Assembly (NCBI GenBank): GCA_026874595.1
Contig: CM049322.1
Span: forward strand, 31,623,340-31,687,339
From: Sipunculus nudus
Lineage: Eukaryota; Annelida; Sipuncula; Golfingiida; Sipunculidae
DNA: 64,000 nt
Direction: 5' to 3'
Part shown: in pieces, positions 49,795-59,972 of the stretch
How the letters are laid out: every line of letters begins with the position of its first letter
Numbering within the stretch: position 1 is the first letter of the stretch
The notes under the pieces: generated by a model
Seen by the model: only the letters and a program-made list of their open reading frames with translations
Database searches by the model: none
Told to the model about the DNA's origin: nothing
Translations under genes and position numbers: made by a program

Positions 49795-50200
49795 AGGTCG
49801 CAGAATATAGGTCACAGTGACCTAACTTCAGGTTTTCAAGGAGATTTGCCTAGGACCTCGCTAAATGTCACTTGGACGATTATAGGACTAATGGATACTA
49901 TTTGTGCCCCATCAGACTGTCTGGGTGTTCAAAATCATGTTTCCGGCCTGGAGGTAACATAATATAGGTTACCAAGACCTAATTTCGGGTTTCCTAGGAG
50001 ATTTGTCTAGGGCCTCCCTAAATATCACGTTAACGTTCGAGGATTCTAGGCCTCACAGATACCATTTGTCCCCATCTGATGTTCAGGGTGCTCTTTTGAC
50101 ATCTTTTCCCTATAGGTCGCAGAATATAGGTCACAGTGACCTAGTTTTAGGTTTCCAATGACATATGCCTAAAGTCTTCTAAAATGTCAGGTTAGGGGTT
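49795..50200. repeat. Family A repeat in inverted orientation
   Basis: About two and a half units, about 160 bp apart, are reverse complements of the block at 184-1260. Markers include 'AGGTCACAGTGACCTA', 'AAGGAGATTTGCCTAGG' (49839) and 'CTAGGAGATTTGTCTAGGG' (about 50002). The two loci lie near opposite ends of the window. Confidence 0.7.
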
Positions 50201-52579
50201 TCCGTGCGAGGCGCAGATTATGTTGGTAATCCTTTGGAAAGTCTTCCTCACAACATCTGTACAAGGAAAGCGTATGAATAAATCATTATTTATCACACAT
50301 CTTGAAGGGACATACTAATGAACAATATAATGCTTATTCTTTAAAATATCAATTTCGTTTCAAATGTTTCCCATCAAAATCATCCCGATACATGATCTTA
50401 TTTCCTAATTTTCAGCTATTCAACACCTCATTATGGTTGGCTTTGTTAGACAACGTTGGTCTACGTTTGTCTCTTTACTATAAAGAGTGTTCCGATTAAA
50501 CACGTACACGACAAAAAAACTCATCATATCTAGGAAGAACATGTACGTTTATGAAACACATGATGTCAGCATGAAAAGTAAACGGAATACGCAGGTGGCG
50601 TTCGCGCTATTATATAAATTTGGTGAACACGCTCGTCCACTTTTTAAGTCGGTTTCAGCGTTTTTTTTCGTGTTACTTCAACATGCTTTTTACGTGACGA
50701 GGCCCCTTTACTGACAACAATATTTTCATACATTAACCAGGAATCTCTTTAACCTCATAATGGTTGCGATAATTTCACTTCTCGTCTGATAATTTTGCTA
50801 AAGTAAATATTTTTGTTCATTTAAATATTTAAATTGCATTAGGATATTTTAACCAGACTTGAACGTGTAGCATGGAAATCGGAGAGGCTGGGACAATGTC
50901 AATCTCTTTGGGCATTTATGATATTTTACGAACATTTATATCTGAAAGATGATATTACATTACATGTATATATACATATAATTATACCTAGGACTAGTAA
51001 CACACAGTGTACTATCGACACATGCTGTTAATAAGGAGGGTGGCGGATCGCTGAGGGTTTCAGTGTTAGGTGGAAAAAAAAAATAGTTGGATCTACTGAA
51101 TAGGGTGAGTTTTATTAGCGGATATTGACATATATCAATAGAAAAAATGCTCTCACCGCGTTACAATTGGAGCAATCGCGGGCAGCTTGCTCTCAATGAA
51201 GCTGAGTGCCATAATCCTATGATAGAAATGCTAATGTATTCGTTTTATTTGATCGGTCAAGCATCAAGTGTCACAACAATTGATAATATATTGATAAATA
51301 GATCCGAAGTGAGCTGATTACCTGCAAATGATTTAATCATTTTTTGAGCGCCAGTAAAAAATTGATTATTACGTCAAGAACAAATAAGGGGCACCGTAAG
51401 ATCATGGGTTGACGTACCCACAGTATGGTTGTTCTCCTCTGATCATTCCTTTTGTTGTTAATGGGTCAATATAGTGTAAGCCTAATATACATGTACAGCG
51501 GCATTTGTTCTTCTTCCCCGTTCCAGATTGGTATAAATCCATAACAGATATAGGAGCAGATTAACCTAACTAACACAAAAAGGAAGTTTAAAGATCAATC
51601 GTAAACCCTGAGATTATTTATGTATTTTGTATAAATCTTACTGTTCGTGTTAATGGTGCTGTGTACCTGACACCGCCTGTTTATCTTGGCAACGTGTACC
51701 CTCTAAGGTGACATAGTATATATTTATTATAGAGCCGCCATTTGCTGGAGCCCAAACCAAATCATTGAAATATGATAGGATAATATGTGCCCATGACTAT
51801 CACTCACTGATATTGTTTTGTAATACAATATACTCCATGACCGGTGTTTTATACATATATATATATAAAGTAACTTTTCAGTAATGCGAATTCAGCTGGT
51901 TAGTGTAATAGCAATTTATACCGCAATTCCTTCCAATGAATTTTGCTTTGGATGTTACACCAACCTTACCAAAATTTTCCTTCTCAAATAAATTTCCTTC
52001 CACTAGGAACAAGTCCAGTAAGTGTATTGATACCACAAGCCAGAGCTGACAATGACCTGTGTACTCATTCTCTTACTTAGATTCATACATTCATTCGCAA
52101 GCATATATTTTTCGTCTGATAAAAAGGGCTGCCTTATATTCATTGGCAACATTTATAAACCCAGGAGTTATTTACATGCTCAGTGGGAGATATTTACAGT
52201 ACGTGGAAAAACAAAATGCCCTACATAAAGTGCTGATGTTCTTTTCAATATTATATATATATGTATCATAATCCATGTCTTATACTTCGTACAGAATATA
52301 AAATGGTGATTCTGATATATCCAGATAAATCTTACGACAATAACTATGAAAAAATGTTGATTTAAATTACATTTTTTATCTTTTAGTTTTCACCACCAGA
52401 CGGTACTAGCCCACGGACACGTGTAGGTCATATGACGAACATATCGGATCCTGAATCAGCTATTAACCTTTGTACATTCACTCTACTGGAAAAAAATAAA
52501 CGACGCAGTGCCCTGACCCTGTGATCCACGATCAATAAATCTACATTCCTGCCACGTGTCCTGAAACCTCAAAACAAAT

Positions 52580-52580
<1 letters not shown>

Positions 52581-52629
<49 letters not shown>
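52581..52629. repeat. (AT)n microsatellite at the array border
   Basis: About 48 bp of AT dinucleotides at the outer end of the inverted fragment. It either grew from the element's terminal ATATAT or was the insertion target. Confidence 0.9.
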
Positions 52630-52631
<2 letters not shown>

Positions 52632-52654
52632 TGTATAAGGAATCAAATGATTGT

Positions 52655-52718
52655 AAGCATCGTGTTTCTTAATCAGTTTCGTACCGTTGTAGGGCACTCA
52701 TCAGAACGATATGAATGA
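52655..52718 (-). ncRNA. Broken hammerhead ribozyme in the inverted fragment
   Basis: On the minus strand CTGATGA (52704-52698) and GAAAC (52680-52676) are intact. Helix II has lost one G-C pair, and the cleavage region reads AAGA where the array copies read AGTA. Both helix III and the N-U-H cleavage triplet are therefore destroyed, and it is very unlikely to cleave. Confidence 0.75.
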
Positions 52719-52814
52719 AGGGGTTGTACATTGAATAACTGGTTGTTCACTGGAGCGTGTTTGTGGCTATTACAATGTGGATTTGTACAACGTGCCTAAT
52801 CTGGATTACTCTTT

Positions 52815-54824
52815 GTGTTAAGTTTACGTAACAGGAATTTGTTAGCGTGTCTGCAACTTGCTACAAGTTCATTGCGTTGGTTAAGCGTGGCCATGTTTTG
52901 TTTACATAAAATGAAATATTTCTCCCACAGGCATAGGTTGCATCTGTTAGTTTCTAGGGAATGTGCTTTGGCTTTAAGACAGCTATCAACAGACATCCGT
53001 AAGAAAATAAAACAAACAGACCAACTGCTAGTACCTGCAGATAAAACTAACAACTACTACAAACTGGAGGAAACTACATACACGGAACTACTGGAAAAGT
53101 GCATAACAAAATCATACAAGAAGACGAATCAGGAAGCCATCCACAACATCGAACTAGAGGCCAAACATATTTCCGAAAAACTGGGACTGGACGACAGAAT
53201 TAGCACTACAGCGAAGAGAGAAGCGTTTATAACTCTGAAAGATCATAAACCAAATTTCGACAACAACCCAACATGCCGCCTTATCAATCCAACTAAATCT
53301 GAAATTGGAAAAATTAGCAAACATTTGTTGGAACGAATCAATAGAGACATCCGGGAACAAACAGGACTGAACCAGTGGAAAAACACAACAGCGGTTATAT
53401 CATGGTTTAATAGCATAGGGCAGAAAGACAAACACTCATTCATTACATTCGATGTGGTCGACTTCTACCCATCAATTTCCGCAAAACTACTGAACTCTGC
53501 ATTAGAATTTGCCACAAAATATGCCAAGATAACCCCAGAGGAACAAAACATCATCATCCACTCCAAAAAAGCCTACCTGTACCACTCTGGACAGCCATGG
53601 GTGAAAAGGAACACACCTGCGTTATTCGACGTGACGATGGGCAGCTTCGACGGAGCAGAAACCTGCGAACTAGTTGGCCTATTCCTACTTGACGAGATCA
53701 CCAGCAAACATGGCAACGACTTCGGGCTTTACCGAGACGACGGACTTGGGATTATTAACGCGACCCCCCGCCGGATAGAAAACATAAAAAAAGACTTAAA
53801 CACTATATTCAAAAAGCATGGACTAAAAATAAAAATTGAAGCAAACAAGAAAGTTGTAGATTTCCTGGACGTCACATTTAACCTTACTACATGCAAATAC
53901 GCTCCATACAATAAACCCAACAACACCCCAACATACGTGAACCACAAATCCAACCACCCACCAAGAATAGTCAGGAACATACCAGAATCTATAAACAACA
54001 GACTCTGCGAAATTTCGTGTGACGAGGTAACATTCACCAAAGCCGCCCCTTTATACCAAGAGTCTCTCAGGAGAAGTGGATTTAAATCCCAACTGCAATT
54101 TAAAGTCAATCCAGACCAACAAACACAACAAAAGAGAAAACGACGCAGAAACATTACCTGGTACAACCCACCCTTCAGCAAAAACGTCGCCACCAACATA
54201 GGACAATCCTTCTTGAAAATCCTGGACGAAGAATTTCCTAAAAAACACGTTCTCCACAAAATTTTCAACCGTAATACAGTCAAATTAAGCTACAGTTGTA
54301 TGCCCAACCTGAAACAACACATAGAAGGCCATAACAAATGTATCATCTACAGGAACAGTACAGCGCCATCTACCGGATGCAATTGCAGGAATCCCCGTGA
54401 ATGCCCAACACCCGGACAATGCCTCACAAAATCTGTCATATACCAAGCCACAGTCAGCACAGAAAACGGAAAGGCGAATGAAACGTACATAGGTCTCACA
54501 GAAAACTCCTTCAAAACAAGATATAACAACCATAAAACATCGTTCAGACACCCGGAAAAAAGGAATAGTACGGAACTCAGCAAATACATTTGGGAACTAA
54601 AAGAGAACAACGTCAAATTTGAAATACAGTGGAAAATACTCAGAAAAGCCAAAGCACATTCCCCAGAAACTAACAGATGCAACCTATGCCTGTGGGAGAA
54701 ATATTTCATTTTATGTAAACAAAACATGGCCACGCTTAACCAACGCAATGAACTTGTAGCAAGTTGCAGACACGCCAACAAATTCCTGTTACGTAAACGT
54801 AACACAAAAAGTAATCCAGATTAG
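52815..54824 (+). CDS. Penelope-like RT/GIY-YIG, copy 1 (chimeric 5' end)
   Basis: The frame is open for 669 codons, but the first 54 are read from the inverted 3' fragment and are not RT sequence. The true element sequence begins at 52976, corresponding to about residue 96 of the 710-residue protein. The first 95 residues are thus missing, while the RT core (FDVVDFYPS, YRDD), the Cys motif and the GIY-YIG domain are intact and match the other copies. Whether the chimeric start is ever used is unknown. Since the normal N-terminus and 5' leader are gone, this copy is probably not autonomous. Confidence 0.85.
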   Translation: MLSLRNRNLLACLQLATSSLRWLSVAMFCLHKMKYFSHRHRLHLLVSRECALALRQLSTDIRKKIKQTDQLLVPADKTNNYYKLEETTYTELLEKCITKSYKKTNQEAIHNIELEAKHISEKLGLDDRISTTAKREAFITLKDHKPNFDNNPTCRLINPTKSEIGKISKHLLERINRDIREQTGLNQWKNTTAVISWFNSIGQKDKHSFITFDVVDFYPSISAKLLNSALEFATKYAKITPEEQNIIIHSKKAYLYHSGQPWVKRNTPALFDVTMGSFDGAETCELVGLFLLDEITSKHGNDFGLYRDDGLGIINATPRRIENIKKDLNTIFKKHGLKIKIEANKKVVDFLDVTFNLTTCKYAPYNKPNNTPTYVNHKSNHPPRIVRNIPESINNRLCEISCDEVTFTKAAPLYQESLRRSGFKSQLQFKVNPDQQTQQKRKRRRNITWYNPPFSKNVATNIGQSFLKILDEEFPKKHVLHKIFNRNTVKLSYSCMPNLKQHIEGHNKCIIYRNSTAPSTGCNCRNPRECPTPGQCLTKSVIYQATVSTENGKANETYIGLTENSFKTRYNNHKTSFRHPEKRNSTELSKYIWELKENNVKFEIQWKILRKAKAHSPETNRCNLCLWEKYFILCKQNMATLNQRNELVASCRHANKFLLRKRNTKSNPD

Positions 54825-55118
54825 GCACGTTGTACAAATCCACATTGTAATAGCCATAAACACGCTCCAGTGAACAACCAGTTATTCAATGTACAACCCC
54901 TTCATTCATATCGTTCTGATGAGTGCCGTACAACGGTACGAAACTGATTAGTAAACACGATGCTTACAATCATTTGATTCCTTATACATGATATATATTG
55001 ATACGCTCTGGTTATACCATAGAGCACTTTGCCTTCAGTACATTGCCAACAGCCTAGAAAGAACAATTGTATCTATTGCTCCATAATATGTTGAGCACTC
55101 TGTGCAAGGACTGATAGC
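54825..55118 (+). promoter_or_regulatory. Inter-ORF spacer (3'UTR, ribozyme, 5' leader)
   Basis: The 294 bp between the stop of one unit and the ATG of the next hold the 3'UTR, the hammerhead, an ATGATATATATTGAT stretch (about 54988-55002) that matches the outer end of the inverted fragment and may be the element's 3' terminus, and about 115 bp of leader. The start context is TAGC-ATG-G, with a stop (TAG) just upstream. Equivalent spacers are 57252-57545, 59679-59972 and 62106-62399. No TATA box was recognised. Confidence 0.6.
54902..54966 (+). ncRNA. Hammerhead ribozyme, unit 1/2 spacer
   Basis: Core boxes CTGATGA (54916-54922) and GAAA (54940-54943). Helix II is 7 bp (GUGCCGU/ACGGUAC, one G-U) with an ACA loop. 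Helix III is 2 bp (AC/GU) with a 6-nt loop, followed by the cleavage triplet GUA, so the cut is predicted between 54953 and 54954. Helix I begins with GUU/AAC, then an internal loop and CAU/AUG. This is the minimal type I form known from Penelope-like elements. Such short-helix-III ribozymes often work best as dimers, which a tandem transcript would supply. Confidence 0.88.
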
Positions 55119-57251
55119 ATGGAATCTACAAACTTCGACTACTCCACCAAAATCATCCCGTTGCCCAGCCGAAGAGAATACCTGGTAAAACTGATCGAGA
55201 AAACAGAACAACTGTGCAAGCGTATGCGATGGAAAGCTTATTTCTACCTGAACCCCGAAGCAAAACCAAAAGAGGATAAGGAACACTTTGGATTTTATTC
55301 GAGAAGAACACCGCCCTCCGTACCAGAAATGTCAAACTTTGAGAAAAGAATGCAACAAATAATCGAAACGATTAAATTCCGCCAAATCAACTGCCGGTTC
55401 CAAAGACAGCTATCAACAGACATCCGTAAGAAAATAAAACAAACAGACCAACTGCTAGTACCTGCAGATAAAACTAACAACTACTACAAACTGGAGGAAA
55501 CTACATACACGGAACTACTGGAAAAGTGCATAACAAAATCATACAAGAAGACGAATCAGGAAGCCATCCACAACATCGAACTAGAGGCCAAACATATTTC
55601 CGAAAAACTGGGACTGGACGACAGAATTAGCACTACAGCGAAGAGAGAAGCGTTTATAACTCTGAAAGATCATAAACCAAATTTCGACAACAACCCAACA
55701 TGCCGCCTTATCAATCCAACTAAATCTGAAATTGGAAAAATTAGCAAACATTTGTTGGAACGAATCAATAGAGACATCCGGGAACAAACAGGACTGAACC
55801 AGTGGAAAAACACAACAGCGGTTATATCATGGTTTAATAGCATAGGGCAGAAAGACAAACACTCATTCATTACATTCGATGTGGTCGACTTCTACCCATC
55901 AATTTCCGCAAAACTACTGAACTCTGCATTAGAATTTGCCACAAAATATGCCAAGATAACCCCAGAGGAACAAAACATCATCATCCACTCCAAAAAAGCC
56001 TACCTGTACCACTCTGGACAGCCATGGGTGAAAAGGAACACACCTGCGTTATTCGACGTGACGATGGGCAGCTTCGACGGAGCAGAAACCTGCGAACTAG
56101 TTGGCCTATTCCTACTTGACGAGATCACCAGCAAACATGGCAACGACTTCGGGCTTTACCGAGACGACGGACTTGGGATTATTAACGCGACCCCCCGCCG
56201 GATAGAAAACATAAAAAAAGACTTAAACACTATATTCAAAAAGCATGGACTAAAAATAAAAATTGAAGCAAACAAGAAAGTTGTAGATTTCCTGGACGTC
56301 ACATTTAACCTTACTACATGCAAATACGCTCCATACAATAAACCCAACAACACCCCAACATACGTGAACCACAAATCCAACCACCCACCAAGAATAGTCA
56401 GGAACATACCAGAATCTATAAACAACAGACTCTGCGAAATTTCGTGTGACGAGGTAACATTCACCAAAGCCGCCCCTTTATACCAAGAGTCTCTCAGGAG
56501 AAGTGGATTTAAATCCCAACTGCAATTTAAAGTCAATCCAGACCAACAAACACAACAAAAGAGAAAACGACGCAGAAACATTACCTGGTACAACCCACCC
56601 TTCAGCAAAAACGTCGCCACCAACATAGGACAATCCTTCTTGAAAATCCTGGACGAAGAATTTCCTAAAAAACACGTTCTCCACAAAATTTTCAACCGTA
56701 ATACAGTCAAATTAAGCTACAGTTGTATGCCCAACCTGAAACAACACATAGAAGGCCATAACAAATGTATCATCTACAGGAACAGTACAGCGCCATCTAC
56801 CGGATGCAATTGCAGGAATCCCCGTGAATGCCCAACACCCGGACAATGCCTCACAAAATCTGTCATATACCAAGCCACAGTCAGCACAGAAAACGGAAAG
56901 GCGAATGAAACGTACATAGGTCTCACAGAAAACTCCTTCAAAACAAGATATAACAACCATAAAACATCGTTCAGACACCCGGAAAAAAGGAATAGTACGG
57001 AACTCAGCAAATACATTTGGGAACTAAAAGAGAACAACGTCAAATTTGAAATACAGTGGAAAATACTCAGAAAAGCCAAAGCACATTCCCCAGAAACTAA
57101 CAGATGCAACCTATGCCTGTGGGAGAAATATTTCATTTTATGTAAACAAAACATGGCCACGCTTAACCAACGCAATGAACTTGTAGCAAGTTGCAGACAC
57201 GCTAACAAATTCCTGTTACGTAAACGTAACACAAAAAGTAATCCAGATTAG
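55119..57251 (+). CDS. Penelope-like reverse transcriptase + GIY-YIG endonuclease, copy 2
   Basis: 710 residues, complete. Order: N-terminal region; 'VPADKTNNYYKL' (about 114-124, the place of the family's DKG motif); 'KDHKPNFDNNPTCRLINP' (183-200); RT motif A 'FDVVDFYPS' (253-261, D254); motif B-like 'MGSFDGAETCELVG' (316-329); motif C 'YRDD' (347-350); 'FLDVTFNL' (391-398); basic patch KRKRRR (481-486); 'NRNTVKLSYSCMPN' (526-539); Cys motif C563-x-C565...C571...C577; GIY-YIG nuclease with I583-Y584, Y599-I600-G601, R610 and E628; and a further C663-x2-C666...C675. The protein would copy its RNA at a nick made by the nuclease. The GIY-YIG domain is C-terminal, the canonical layout. The subclade is not assigned. 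Confidence 0.93.
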   Translation: MESTNFDYSTKIIPLPSRREYLVKLIEKTEQLCKRMRWKAYFYLNPEAKPKEDKEHFGFYSRRTPPSVPEMSNFEKRMQQIIETIKFRQINCRFQRQLSTDIRKKIKQTDQLLVPADKTNNYYKLEETTYTELLEKCITKSYKKTNQEAIHNIELEAKHISEKLGLDDRISTTAKREAFITLKDHKPNFDNNPTCRLINPTKSEIGKISKHLLERINRDIREQTGLNQWKNTTAVISWFNSIGQKDKHSFITFDVVDFYPSISAKLLNSALEFATKYAKITPEEQNIIIHSKKAYLYHSGQPWVKRNTPALFDVTMGSFDGAETCELVGLFLLDEITSKHGNDFGLYRDDGLGIINATPRRIENIKKDLNTIFKKHGLKIKIEANKKVVDFLDVTFNLTTCKYAPYNKPNNTPTYVNHKSNHPPRIVRNIPESINNRLCEISCDEVTFTKAAPLYQESLRRSGFKSQLQFKVNPDQQTQQKRKRRRNITWYNPPFSKNVATNIGQSFLKILDEEFPKKHVLHKIFNRNTVKLSYSCMPNLKQHIEGHNKCIIYRNSTAPSTGCNCRNPRECPTPGQCLTKSVIYQATVSTENGKANETYIGLTENSFKTRYNNHKTSFRHPEKRNSTELSKYIWELKENNVKFEIQWKILRKAKAHSPETNRCNLCLWEKYFILCKQNMATLNQRNELVASCRHANKFLLRKRNTKSNPD

Positions 57252-57328
57252 GCACGTTGTACAAATCCACATTGTAATAGCCATAAACACGCTCCAGTGA
57301 ACAACCAGTTATTCAATATACAACCCCT

Positions 57329-57393
57329 TCATTCATATCGTTCTGATGAGTGCCGTACAACGGTACGAAACTGATTAGTAAACACGATGCTTA
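57329..57393 (+). ncRNA. Hammerhead ribozyme, unit 2/3 spacer
   Basis: Identical core and helices to the unit 1/2 ribozyme, displaced by exactly 2427 bp. CTGATGA at 57343-57349, GAAA at 57367-57370, predicted cleavage between 57380 and 57381. Confidence 0.88.
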
Positions 57394-57545
57394 CAATCAT
57401 TTGATTCCTTATACATGATATATATTGATACGCTCTGGTTATACCATAGAGCACTTTGCCTTCAGTACATTGCCAACAGCCTAGAAAGAACAATTGTATC
57501 TATTGCTCCATAATATGTTGAGCACTCTGTGCAAGGACTGATAGC

Positions 57546-59678
57546 ATGGAATCTACAAACTTCGACTACTCCACCAAAATCATCCCGTTGCCCAGCCGAA
57601 GAGAATACCTGGTAAAACTGATCGAGAAAACAGAACAACTGTGCAAGCGTATGCGATGGAAAGCTTATTTCTACCTGAACCCCGAAGCAAAACCAAAAGA
57701 GGATAAGGAACACTTTGGATTTTATTCGAGAAGAACACCGCCCTCCGTACCAGAAATGTCAAACTTTGAGAAAAGAATGCAACAAATAATCGAAACGATT
57801 AAATTCCGCCAAATCAACTGCCGGTTCCAAAGACAGCTATCAACAGACATCCGTAAGAAAATAAAACAAACAGACCAACTGCTAGTACCTGCAGATAAAA
57901 CTAACAACTACTACAAACTGGAGGAAACTACATACACGGAACTACTGGAAAAGTGCATAACAAAATCATACAAGAAGACGAATCAGGAAGCCATCCACAA
58001 CATCGAACTAGAGGCCAAACATATTTCCGAAAAACTGGGACTGGACGACAGAATTAGCACTACAGCGAAGAGAGAAGCGTTTATAACTCTGAAAGATCAT
58101 AAACCAAATTTCGACAACAACCCAACATGCCGCCTTATCAATCCAACTAAATCTGAAATTGGAAAAATTAGCAAACATTTGTTGGAACGAATCAATAGAG
58201 ACATCCGGGAACAAACAGGACTGAACCAGTGGAAAAACACAACAGCGGTTATATCATGGTTTAATAGCATAGGGCAGAAAGACAAACACTCATTCATTAC
58301 ATTCGATGTGGTCGACTTCTACCCATCAATTTCCGCAAAACTACTGAACTCTGCATTAGAATTTGCCACAAAATATGCCAAGATAACCCCAGAGGAACAA
58401 AACATCATCATCCACTCCAAAAAAGCCTACCTGTACCACTCTGGACAGCCATGGGTGAAAAGGAACACACCTGCGTTATTCGACGTGACGATGGGCAGCT
58501 TCGACGGAGCAGAAACCTGCGAACTAGTTGGCCTATTCCTACTTGACGAGATCACCAGCAAACATGGCAACGACTTCGGGCTTTACCGAGACGACGGACT
58601 TGGGATTATTAACGCGACCCCCCGCCGGATAGAAAACATAAAAAAAGACTTAAACACTATATTCAAAAAGCATGGACTAAAAATAAAAATTGAAGCAAAC
58701 AAGAAAGTTGTAGATTTCCTGGACGTCACATTTAACCTTACTACATGCAAATACGCTCCATACAATAAACCCAACAACACCCCAACATACGTGAACCACA
58801 AATCCAACCACCCACCAAGAATAGTCAGGAACATACCAGAATCTATAAACAACAGACTCTGCGAAATTTCGTGTGACGAGGTAACATTCACCAAAGCCGC
58901 CCCTTTATACCAAGAGTCTCTCAGGAGAAGTGGATTTAAATCCCAACTGCAATTTAAAGTCAATCCAGACCAACAAACACAACAAAAGAGAAAACGACGC
59001 AGAAACATTACCTGGTACAACCCACCCTTCAGCAAAAACGTCGCCACCAACATAGGACAATCCTTCTTGAAAATCCTGGACGAAGAATTTCCTAAAAAAC
59101 ACGTTCTCCACAAAATTTTCAACCGTAATACAGTCAAATTAAGCTACAGTTGTATGCCCAACCTGAAACAACACATAGAAGGCCATAACAAATGTATCAT
59201 CTACAGGAACAGTACAGCGCCATCTACCGGATGCAATTGCAGGAATCCCCGTGAATGCCCAACACCCGGACAATGCCTCACAAAATCTGTCATATACCAA
59301 GCCACAGTCAGCACAGAAAACGGAAAGGCGAATGAAACGTACATAGGTCTCACAGAAAACTCCTTCAAAACAAGATATAACAACCATAAAACATCGTTCA
59401 GACACCCGGAAAAAAGGAATAGTACGGAACTCAGCAAATACATTTGGGAACTAAAAGAGAACAACGTCAAATTTGAAATACAGTGGAAAATACTCAGAAA
59501 AGCCAAAGCACATTCCCCAGAAACTAACAGATGCAACCTATGCCTGTGGGAGAAATATTTCATTTTATGTAAACAAAACATGGCCACGCTTAACCAACGC
59601 AATGAACTTGTAGCAAGTTGCAGACACGCTAACAAATTCCTGTTACGTAAACGTAACACAAAAAGTAATCCAGATTAG
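57546..59678 (+). CDS. Penelope-like reverse transcriptase + GIY-YIG endonuclease, copy 3
   Basis: 710 residues with the same protein sequence as copy 2; all RT and nuclease motifs are present. The few base differences seen are in the spacers (for example CATAAACACG becomes CACAAACACG after this ORF, and ATGATATAT becomes ATGACATAT). A complete, potentially active copy. Confidence 0.93.
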   Translation: MESTNFDYSTKIIPLPSRREYLVKLIEKTEQLCKRMRWKAYFYLNPEAKPKEDKEHFGFYSRRTPPSVPEMSNFEKRMQQIIETIKFRQINCRFQRQLSTDIRKKIKQTDQLLVPADKTNNYYKLEETTYTELLEKCITKSYKKTNQEAIHNIELEAKHISEKLGLDDRISTTAKREAFITLKDHKPNFDNNPTCRLINPTKSEIGKISKHLLERINRDIREQTGLNQWKNTTAVISWFNSIGQKDKHSFITFDVVDFYPSISAKLLNSALEFATKYAKITPEEQNIIIHSKKAYLYHSGQPWVKRNTPALFDVTMGSFDGAETCELVGLFLLDEITSKHGNDFGLYRDDGLGIINATPRRIENIKKDLNTIFKKHGLKIKIEANKKVVDFLDVTFNLTTCKYAPYNKPNNTPTYVNHKSNHPPRIVRNIPESINNRLCEISCDEVTFTKAAPLYQESLRRSGFKSQLQFKVNPDQQTQQKRKRRRNITWYNPPFSKNVATNIGQSFLKILDEEFPKKHVLHKIFNRNTVKLSYSCMPNLKQHIEGHNKCIIYRNSTAPSTGCNCRNPRECPTPGQCLTKSVIYQATVSTENGKANETYIGLTENSFKTRYNNHKTSFRHPEKRNSTELSKYIWELKENNVKFEIQWKILRKAKAHSPETNRCNLCLWEKYFILCKQNMATLNQRNELVASCRHANKFLLRKRNTKSNPD

Positions 59679-59755
59679 GCACGTTGTACAAATCCACATT
59701 GTAATAGCCACAAACACGCTCCAGTGAACAACCAGTTATTCAATATACAACCCCT

Positions 59756-59820
59756 TCATTCATATCGTTCTGATGAGTGCCGTACAACGGTACGAAACTG
59801 ATTAGTAAACACGATGCTTA
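59756..59820 (+). ncRNA. Hammerhead ribozyme, unit 3/4 spacer
   Basis: Same core and helices. CTGATGA at 59770-59776, predicted cleavage between 59807 and 59808. Confidence 0.88.
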
Positions 59821-59972
59821 CAATCATTTGATTCCTTATACATGACATATATTGATACGCTCTGGTTATACCATAGAGCACTTTGCCTTCAGTACATTGC
59901 CAACAGCCTAGAAAGAACAATTGTATCTATTGCTCCATAATATGTTGAGCACTCTGTGCAAGGACTGATAGC

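Larger units (their letters stand above)
42460..52576. other. Region between the receptor and the Penelope array
   Basis: About 10 kb with no supportable protein gene. It contains a SINE, GAGCAG minisatellites, a MITE-like patch, family A repeats, microsatellites and three strong palindromes, listed separately. It should hold the receptor's promoter and first non-coding exon. A lone signal-peptide-like frame at 47647-47702 is discussed in the findings. Confidence 0.6.
52577..52975 (-). mobile_element. Inverted 3'-end fragment heading the array
   Basis: This piece is the reverse complement of the last part of the ORF plus the 3'UTR and ribozyme of a unit (compare 54650-55002). It is about 98% identical by eye, clearly less than the near-identity among tandem units. 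An (AT)n expansion at 52581-52629 sits at the element's own ATATAT terminus. The switch to the direct orientation is at 52975/52976, with little or no homology at the junction. Similar inverted 5' pieces are typical of Penelope-like insertions. Confidence 0.85.

Noticed and set aside
53729-54283. 184-codon minus-strand open frame repeated in every unit
   Set aside because: Antisense shadow of the RT coding region; no domain and no independent start context.
54347-54805. Open frame of 152 codons on the minus strand within copy 1, repeated in copies 2-4
   Set aside because: It is the antisense shadow of the conserved RT/GIY-YIG frame and has no domain. Its reappearance in the inverted fragment at 52.8 kb is explained by that fragment being a reverse copy.
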